Below are positions 58,501 to 64,000 of a stretch of 64,000 nt of DNA, piece by piece. The stretch's first letter is position 1. Every line of letters starts with the position of its first letter. Source of the DNA: Variovorax ginsengisoli (GTDB lineage Bacteria > Pseudomonadota > Gammaproteobacteria > Burkholderiales > Burkholderiaceae_C); contig NZ_JAUJZH010000001.1 in NCBI RefSeq assembly GCF_030486595.1, forward strand, positions 1-64,000, written 5' to 3'. The translations under genes and the position numbers were made by a program. Below the pieces are notes generated by a model. That model saw only the letters and a program-made list of their open reading frames with translations, was not told where the DNA came from and made no database searches.

Positions 58501-60105
58501 CTAGTCCAGACGCTTGACGCCGGCCCACTGATCGCGCGCATCGAGCGCAGGGAAGACCCCTGTGAGCTTCTTGCTCGCCGTGTCGACGGTTTCCTCGTCG
58601 AACAGCACCAGGGTCGGCAGGTCCTCGTTGAGAATCGCCTGCAGCTCCTTGTAGAGCTTGGCGCGGGCCTCGCGGTCGGTGGCGGTCGCGGCCCGGGCGA
58701 GCAGATCGTCGACCTTCGGATTCGAATAGCCGCTGGCGTTGGTGTTGGGCGCGGTCCCGGTGTAGCTGTTGTACAGGCGGGTGTAGCCGATGGCCGGGTC
58801 GCCGGCCGAGAAGTACGAGCCGAGCATCATGTCGTAGTCGCGCTTGGCGAACACGCGGTCGTAGTACACCGAGCGCTCGAGCGGTTCTAGCTTCACCTCG
58901 ATGCCGATCTGGCGCAGGTTGTCCTGGATGATCTGCGACTGCGCGCGCATCTGCGCGCGGCTGACGTCGAAGGGCATGCGCAAGGTCGTGCCACCGGGCT
59001 TGGCGCCGGCCTTCTCGAACAGCGCCTTGGCGCGCGCCGGGTCGAGCGGGTACTTCTTCGCGTAGCTCACCTCGTCGTTGAAGAGCCACTTGAAGCCGTC
59101 GCCGAAGGCGCCGGCGCCCGGCCGGGCGATGCCGTTCATGGCCTGCTTCACCAGCCGCTGGCGGTCGATCGCCAGCGCCGCCGCATGGCGCGCCTCGATC
59201 TTCGAGAACAGCGGCGACTGGGTGTTGAACATCAGGAAATAGATCGCAGGAATGTTCACGCCGCGGCGCGGTGCCAGGTTCTTGTCGGCCAGGATGCGCG
59301 GGACTTCGGGCTTGGGCGTGTAGAAGTCGAGCAGTTCGTCGATCTCGCCGGTCTGCAGGGCCGGCACCCGGTTGGCCGCCTGCGGAATCACCTGGAAGAT
59401 GATCGATTCGAGGAAGGGCTTGTCGCCGTCCCAGTACTGGTCGTTGCGCACCAGCTTGATGCTGGCGCCGCGCTTCCATTCGCCGAACTTGAAGGGGCCG
59501 GTGCCGACCGGCTTCTGGTTCGCAGGGTTGGTGCCGATGTTGCTGCCCTCGTAGAGGTGGCGCGGCAGCATCGGCGCGTCGAACACCGTCATCTGCGACA
59601 GCAGCGGCGCGTACGGCTTCTGCAGCCGCACCACCACGGTCAGGGCATCGGGCGTGTCGACCTCGACGCCGAGGCCCTTGAACACCGGCGCCGCCCGCGG
59701 ATGCAGCTTGCCCACCACCTCGAGCAGCGTGAACTTGACGTCGGCGCTGGTGAAGTCCTTGCCGTCATGCCACTTGACGCCGGGGCGCAAGGTGAAGCGG
59801 TAGGTCTTGCCGTCGGGCGAGACCGTCCAGGCGGTGGCCAGCGAGGGCTTGGGGTTGTATTGCGGGTCCAGCCACACCAGGCCTTCGAGGATCTTGGCCG
59901 AGACGTCTCCGGCCGCGAAGTCGGTGGTCGTGCCGAGGTTCAGGGTCGGCGGGTCGGCGTCGATGGCCAGCACCGCCGTGCCCTTGCCGGTGGCCGCACG
60001 GCCGTAGCGCGAGGTGGCGAGGCTGCCGGCCAGGGCCAGCGCGCCCAGGCTCAGCTGGCGGCGGGTCAGCGGGAGGGGCGAGGAATCGTGGGTGGAATCG
60101 GTCAT
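58501..60105 (-). CDS. Family 5 ABC substrate-binding protein (peptide/nickel type)
   Basis: Periplasmic binding protein, 534 residues. The N-terminus TRRQLSLGALALAGSLA resembles a Tat signal (paired Arg). The mature part has the SBP_bac_5 pattern: LEGLVWLDPQYNPKPSLATAW, FTLRPGVKWHDGKDFTSADV, NQKPVGTGPFKFGEW. Ligands of this family include peptides, opines, glutathione and nucleoside-peptide compounds. First gene of the operon; divergent from an M20 amidohydrolase across 87 bases. Confidence 0.93.
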   Translation of the reverse strand: MTDSTHDSSPLPLTRRQLSLGALALAGSLATSRYGRAATGKGTAVLAIDADPPTLNLGTTTDFAAGDVSAKILEGLVWLDPQYNPKPSLATAWTVSPDGKTYRFTLRPGVKWHDGKDFTSADVKFTLLEVVGKLHPRAAPVFKGLGVEVDTPDALTVVVRLQKPYAPLLSQMTVFDAPMLPRHLYEGSNIGTNPANQKPVGTGPFKFGEWKRGASIKLVRNDQYWDGDKPFLESIIFQVIPQAANRVPALQTGEIDELLDFYTPKPEVPRILADKNLAPRRGVNIPAIYFLMFNTQSPLFSKIEARHAAALAIDRQRLVKQAMNGIARPGAGAFGDGFKWLFNDEVSYAKKYPLDPARAKALFEKAGAKPGGTTLRMPFDVSRAQMRAQSQIIQDNLRQIGIEVKLEPLERSVYYDRVFAKRDYDMMLGSYFSAGDPAIGYTRLYNSYTGTAPNTNASGYSNPKVDDLLARAATATDREARAKLYKELQAILNEDLPTLVLFDEETVDTASKKLTGVFPALDARDQWAGVKRLD

Positions 60106-60128
60106 CGTTCTGGAACAGCAATTTCGAG

Positions 60129-60152
60129 GCCAATGGGCCCGCCATTATTGGC
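60129..60152. promoter_or_regulatory. Inverted repeat between ABC operon and M20 gene
   Basis: GCCAAT (60129-60134) and ATTGGC (60147-60152) with a 12-base spacer, centred in the 87-base divergent region. Candidate operator for coordinated control of both directions. No regulator gene is adjacent. Confidence 0.35.
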
Positions 60153-60192
60153 GTGGAAAATGCGAGTCCACTGCAGCATCAAGGCGGCTCCG

Positions 60193-61377
60193 ATGATTTC
60201 CGTTCCCATCCACCCAGGCATCCAGGCGTCGACCGAGGAAATGGTCGGCCTGCGCCGGCAGATCCATGCCAATCCCGAGCTGGGCTACGAAGAGTTCCAG
60301 ACCAGTGACCTGGTGGCCCAGCGGCTGGCGCGCTGGGGCTATGCGGTGCACCGCGGCCTGGGCGGCACCGGCGTGGTCGGCACCCTGAGGCTCGGCCAGG
60401 GCGGCAAGCGGCTGGGCCTGCGCGCCGACATGGATGCGCTGCCGATGACCGAGACCACCGGCCTGTCCTGGGCCAGCCGGAAACCGGGTGCCATGCACGC
60501 CTGCGGTCACGACGGCCACACCGCCACCCTGCTCGCGGCGGCCCAGGTACTGGCGGCCGCGAAGGGCTTCGACGGCACGCTCAACCTGATCTTCCAGCCG
60601 GCCGAGGAAGGCCTGATGGGCGCGAAGAAGATGGTCGAAGACGGTCTCTTCGAACGCTTCCCCTGCGATGCGGTCTATGCCTATCACAACGAGCCCGGCT
60701 TTCCGGCCGGGCAGTTCGGCTTCCTGCCGGGCGTCATCTACAGCTCGTCGGACACGGTCGTCATCACCATCGAGGGCAAGGGCGGCCATGGCGCGATGCC
60801 GCACACCACCGTCGACCCGATCATGGTCGCGGCGCACTTGATCCTGGCGCTGCAGACGCTGGTGTCGCGCGAGGTCGATCCGAACGACATGGCGGTCGTC
60901 ACGGTGGGCGCGATGAACGCCGGCAAGGCGCCGAACGTGATTCCGACCAGCGCCGAACTCAAGCTGTCGGTGCGCGCGCGCAGGCCCGAGGTGCGCGCCT
61001 TCCTGCGCGAGCGCATCACCGCCATGGCCCAGGGCCAGGCCGCCGTGCATGGCGCCAGCGCGGTGGTGGACTACCAATGGAAGATGCCGCCCTGCGTGAA
61101 CGATACGGCGGCCACCGACTTCGCGCGCCAGGTGGCGCTGGCCTCGATGGGCGAGAAGGCGCTGATCCCGGACATGGCGCCGCTGCAGGCCAGCGACGAT
61201 TTCGCCTTCATGCTGGACGCGGTGCCGGGCAGCTACTTCATCGTCGGCAACGGCGACGGCAAGCCCGGCGGCGGTCCGGGCTGCATGGTGCACAACACCG
61301 GCTACGACTTCAACGACGAGATCCTGCCGAGCACCGCGAGCTACTGGGTGTCGCTGGTGCAGGCCTACCTGCGTTGA
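60193..61377 (+). CDS. M20 family amidohydrolase/peptidase (hippurate hydrolase-like)
   Basis: Zinc-dependent amide hydrolase, 394 residues from ATG 60193 (MISVPIHPGIQASTEEM). Metal motifs: RADMDALPMTE, MHACGHDGHTATLL, FQPAEEGLMGAKKMVEDGLF and a C-terminal VHNTGYDFNDE; the lid domain contains GKGGHGAMPHTTVDP. Acts on N-acyl amino acids or related amides. Divergent from the peptide-type importer, which may deliver its substrate. Confidence 0.92.
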   Translation: MISVPIHPGIQASTEEMVGLRRQIHANPELGYEEFQTSDLVAQRLARWGYAVHRGLGGTGVVGTLRLGQGGKRLGLRADMDALPMTETTGLSWASRKPGAMHACGHDGHTATLLAAAQVLAAAKGFDGTLNLIFQPAEEGLMGAKKMVEDGLFERFPCDAVYAYHNEPGFPAGQFGFLPGVIYSSSDTVVITIEGKGGHGAMPHTTVDPIMVAAHLILALQTLVSREVDPNDMAVVTVGAMNAGKAPNVIPTSAELKLSVRARRPEVRAFLRERITAMAQGQAAVHGASAVVDYQWKMPPCVNDTAATDFARQVALASMGEKALIPDMAPLQASDDFAFMLDAVPGSYFIVGNGDGKPGGGPGCMVHNTGYDFNDEILPSTASYWVSLVQAYLR

Positions 61378-61409
61378 ACGCCGTCCAGGATGCATAGACT
61401 CTCACCACC

Positions 61410-61823
61410 ATGAACCCTGAAGTCACCTACACCGTCCGCGTCGAATTCGGCGACTGCGACCCCGCCGGCATCGTCTGGTTCCCCAACTTCTTCCGCTGGA
61501 TCGACGCCGCATCGCGCCACTTCTTCGCCGAGCGCGGCGTGCCGCGCTGGGAGGAAACGGCGCGCACGCTGGGCGTGATCGGCACGCCGCTGGTCGACAC
61601 CCACACCCGCTTCGTCAAGAGCGCCAGCTACGGCGACACGCTGCAGATCGCGGCCGCGATCCGCGAGTGGCGCGAGAAGAGCTTCGTGCAGACCTACCGC
61701 GTGACGCGCGGCGAGGACCTGATCCTCGAATGCGAGGAGGTTCGCATCTTCGCCGCCGCCCGCGAAGGCGGCGGCATCCGGGCGGTGCCGATCCCGCCGG
61801 AGATCCGTCGGCTCTGCGAATAG
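61410..61823 (+). CDS. Hot-dog acyl-CoA thioesterase (4-hydroxybenzoyl-CoA thioesterase/YbgC type)
   Basis: 137 residues, single hot-dog domain. The motif FGDCDPAGIVWFPNFFRWID includes the catalytic Asp of the 4HBT family. 32 bases after the M20 gene on the same strand, so possibly cotranscribed. Actual CoA ester unknown. Confidence 0.88.
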   Translation: MNPEVTYTVRVEFGDCDPAGIVWFPNFFRWIDAASRHFFAERGVPRWEETARTLGVIGTPLVDTHTRFVKSASYGDTLQIAAAIREWREKSFVQTYRVTRGEDLILECEEVRIFAAAREGGGIRAVPIPPEIRRLCE

Positions 61824-61830
61824 GGCGGTG

Positions 61831-62352
61831 TCAGTCCTGGGACGCCCGGGCGACGATGCGCCGGTCGAACCAGTCGTCCATCATCGCCTTCTCGTAACGC
61901 AGCCGATCGGTGGGCGAATAGCGATTGACCGTCATGAGGTAGTTGAGGTTGGACAGCTCGTCGTCGGCGTCGGCCAGCACGCGGTCGCCGCGGGTCAGCG
62001 TGTAGTGCAGCCGCATCCGCGGCCAGGTGATGTCGCGCAGGATGCGGATGTAGGTGCCGGTCTGGAGGCGGAAGCGCCAAGGCTCGAACCAGCCGGCCAG
62101 GTCGATGTTCAGCACCTCGATGCGCAGGCTGTCGCCGGGCGGCAGGCCGCGCTCGGCCAACTGCACCAGGTGGCGCTGGACGTCGCGCATGACTTCGAGC
62201 CGCTCGGGCTCGCTGCCGTTGGGATGCGAGTAGGCGGCATCGGTGAAGCGCTCCGGATGCACGAAGACGACCGACAACGCGGGCGCGGTGGCCTGCGCGG
62301 AGGCGCCGGCCACGAGCAGCGCGGCGAGCGTGGGAACGAGCAGTCGAGGCAT
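61831..62352 (-). CDS. DUF3016-family secreted protein
   Basis: 173 residues from 62352 (MPRLLVPTLAALLVAGASAQA), with a clear signal peptide. VVFVHPERFTDAAYS, FRLQTGTYIRILRDITWPRM and DDELSNLNYLM resemble the DUF3016 family, of unknown function. Convergent with the thioesterase gene, 7 bases apart; the longer frame upstream reads across the deaminase gene and is not real. Confidence 0.8.
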   Translation of the reverse strand: MPRLLVPTLAALLVAGASAQATAPALSVVFVHPERFTDAAYSHPNGSEPERLEVMRDVQRHLVQLAERGLPPGDSLRIEVLNIDLAGWFEPWRFRLQTGTYIRILRDITWPRMRLHYTLTRGDRVLADADDELSNLNYLMTVNRYSPTDRLRYEKAMMDDWFDRRIVARASQD

Positions 62353-62420
62353 GGCACCTCCTGCGAGGGGTTCGGCCCCTTTGGACAAGACGGCGCCGCC
62401 CCCGGTTCCCGGCCGCTGCG

Positions 62421-62936
62421 TCAGCGGTTGGCCCAGAACGCGCGCTGCATCGCGATCGTCTCCTGCGCGATCTCGGTGACCGGGCCGATCAGCTCCACCG
62501 GCTTCTGGCCGTGGTCGAAGACATGGCGCGACGACACCCTCATCGTCGGGTTCTCGGCGTGGCTGCCGGTCTCCGCCAGCAACTCGGCCTCGGTCATCGC
62601 GAACACCACGCGCCCGATGTTGGCCCAGTAGGCCGTTCCGGCACACATGCAGCAGGGTTCGACCGCCGTGTAGAGCGTGCAGCCCCACAGGAATTCGGGC
62701 GTGTAGTTGGTCGCCGCCACCCGCGCCAGTGTGGACTCGGCGTGGTTGACGGTGTCGATGTTGCATTGCTCCAGCAGCACGGTCTCCTGGTCGGGGCCGA
62801 CCAGCACGGCACCGAAGGGATGGTGCCCCAGCGCGACGGCGCGTAGCGCCACCTCGTTGGAGCGACGCAGGTGACGCAGCATCTGCGCGTGCGTCGGGCG
62901 CAGGCCCTGGGGCGGCAGCGGGGTTGTTCCGGACAT
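62421..62936 (-). CDS. CDA-fold nucleoside/nucleobase deaminase
   Basis: 171 residues. The zinc-dependent cytidine-deaminase-like fold is set by NHAESTL (His65, catalytic Glu67) and EPCCMCAGT (Cys95, Cys98). Overall it resembles the guanine deaminase/TadA branch, with GHHPFGAVLVGPDQE before the His site. Substrate could be guanine, another nucleobase or a related amine; not a tRNA deaminase on context alone. 152 bases separate it from the divergent subtilase gene. Confidence 0.85.
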   Translation of the reverse strand: MSGTTPLPPQGLRPTHAQMLRHLRRSNEVALRAVALGHHPFGAVLVGPDQETVLLEQCNIDTVNHAESTLARVAATNYTPEFLWGCTLYTAVEPCCMCAGTAYWANIGRVVFAMTEAELLAETGSHAENPTMRVSSRHVFDHGQKPVELIGPVTEIAQETIAMQRAFWANR

Positions 62937-63088
62937 GGTTTCGAATACTCCTGGATGACGACAGGCAGAGGCTATTACTTTTGCACGGGCAGCGCCGTTG
63001 CGGCGCGGCGACTCGCTCGACCATTTGGCAGAGGGGCGCAGCGCCCGCCAGGGAGTACAACCATCGCTCCATTCCAGCGGGAAGACCG

Positions 63089-64000
63089 ATGGCCCAGCCG
63101 CAGCGATTTCTCGTCAAGATGCGAGCCCCCGCAGGCCAGGCCTCGGTGCAGCTGTTCGGCGCCGCCGTGCCGCTGCGCATCCGGCCGCTGTTCCAGAGTA
63201 TCGGCGCCCCGACCGGGCTGGGACTGGCGGCCGGCGCCAGCTGGCACATCGTCGAGCCGGCGCTGGCGCTCGAAGCCGGCAACCCCTGGGACGTCTGCCA
63301 CGCGATGGTCACCCAGGGCCTCGGCCTGGCGGGCGCCGCCCTGCCCGAGTTCGCCGAACCGGACTTCGCCCAATCCTGGATCACCGGCTCGCCCGAGGCC
63401 GAAGCCCTGGCGCTGACCGCGTCTTGCGAGCCCGTCGCCCAGAAGACCGGGAGCAGCGGCTATCCCGGCGCGGACGACCCCCTCTGGCACCAGGACGACG
63501 GCCATTCGGAGTTCGCCCGCGCGCTCGCGGACCTGACGCTGCCGCCCGCCGACCAGCGCGTACGCATCGCCCACCTGGACACCGGCTTCGATCCCGCGCA
63601 CCAGAGCCGTCCGGCCCTGCTCGAGACCGCGCTGCAGCGCAACTTCGTCGACGACCAGGCGCCCGGGGACGCCACCGACACGGCCTCGGGCGTGTTCAAC
63701 AACCTCGGCCACGGCACCGGCACGCTGAGCCTGCTGGCCGGGTCACCAGCCGGCGGCCTGCCCCGCCTCGGGGCGGCTCCGTTCGCCCGGGTGGTGCCGC
63801 TGCGCGTCGCCGACCGCGTGGTGCTGTTCCGCAACAGCGCGATCGCGCAGGCGCTCGACCATGTGCACGCGCTGTGCGCGACACCGGCGACCGCCGTCGA
63901 TGTCGTGACGCTGAGCATGGGCGGCCTCGCGAGCAGCGCCTGGGCCGATGCGGTCAACGCGCTCTACGAGGCCGGGGTGGTGGTGGTGGCCGCGGCCGGC
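63089..64000 (+). CDS. S8 family serine peptidase (subtilase), C-terminus beyond window
   Basis: 304 codons visible. Start 63089 (MAQPQRFLVKMRAPAGQ) has GGGAAG upstream. No signal peptide is evident, so the protein may be cytoplasmic or exported another way. An N-terminal region of about 130 residues with no recognised domain precedes the catalytic domain: the Asp is in RIAHLDTGFDPAH and the His in NNLGHGTGTLSLLAG. The Ser motif lies past the right edge. VVTLSMGGLASSAWADAV fits the strand that lines the substrate cleft. Role unknown. Confidence 0.85.
   Translation, partial: MAQPQRFLVKMRAPAGQASVQLFGAAVPLRIRPLFQSIGAPTGLGLAAGASWHIVEPALALEAGNPWDVCHAMVTQGLGLAGAALPEFAEPDFAQSWITGSPEAEALALTASCEPVAQKTGSSGYPGADDPLWHQDDGHSEFARALADLTLPPADQRVRIAHLDTGFDPAHQSRPALLETALQRNFVDDQAPGDATDTASGVFNNLGHGTGTLSLLAGSPAGGLPRLGAAPFARVVPLRVADRVVLFRNSAIAQALDHVHALCATPATAVDVVTLSMGGLASSAWADAVNALYEAGVVVVAAAG

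Overview
This 64 kb window is GC-rich, densely coded chromosomal DNA with no gap over 300 bases lacking a gene. Gene content suggests a flagellated, aerobic betaproteobacterium of the order Burkholderiales, most likely Comamonadaceae and perhaps Variovorax or a close relative. The reasons are the flagellar layout, the mix of LysR regulators, TRAP and ABC transporters, and an intergenic repeat (51707-51785) of a kind I remember from that family. The genus is inference. No rRNA, tRNA, CRISPR array, insertion sequence or phage gene was recognised.

Region 1 (1-17781) is motility. A minus-strand block holds two cheW genes and five chemoreceptor genes, one of them Aer-like and one cut by the left window edge. 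It directly follows the rod/hook/ring operon flgBCDEFGHIJ. Divergent from flgB are flgA, flgM and flgN on the plus strand. flgM has a near-perfect FliA (sigma-28) promoter and a TTG start. flgK and flgL, which often follow flgJ, are not here.

Region 2 (17790-27954) is mixed housekeeping: an MDR dehydrogenase, a CNNM/CorC-like membrane protein, ApaH, an RhlE-type helicase, a YpfJ-type metalloprotein, dCTP deaminase, guanine deaminase, and a glycosyltransferase/acetyltransferase pair.

Region 3 (27982-45018) is a purine uptake and catabolism island, almost all on the minus strand: xdhAB, a LysR regulator, an NCS2/AzgA-type purine permease, a BmpA/NupABC-type nucleoside ABC transporter, a Rieske oxygenase and adenine deaminase, then an MFS/LysR pair and a second BMP binding protein. 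The Rieske gene overlaps the adenine deaminase gene by one base and sits in the transporter operon. That makes it a candidate purine-ring oxygenase, by analogy with HpxD.

Region 4 (45188-54080) has a LysR regulator divergent from an indolepyruvate-ferredoxin-oxidoreductase-like pair, a DctPQM TRAP transporter and a nucleoside hydrolase. Region 5 (54088-61823) is a five-gene peptide/nickel-type ABC transporter with a phosphoribosyltransferase gene at its 3' end, divergent from an M20 amidohydrolase and a hot-dog thioesterase. The right edge (61831-64000) holds a DUF3016 protein, a CDA-fold deaminase and the first 304 codons of a subtilase.

The points most worth following are the Rieske/adenine deaminase/nucleoside-transporter operon, the near-identical cheW copies flanking the receptor operon, and a dyad element of about 42 bp found at two loci, each 8-9 nt past a stop codon. 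I saw no clear sign of a wholly new system.
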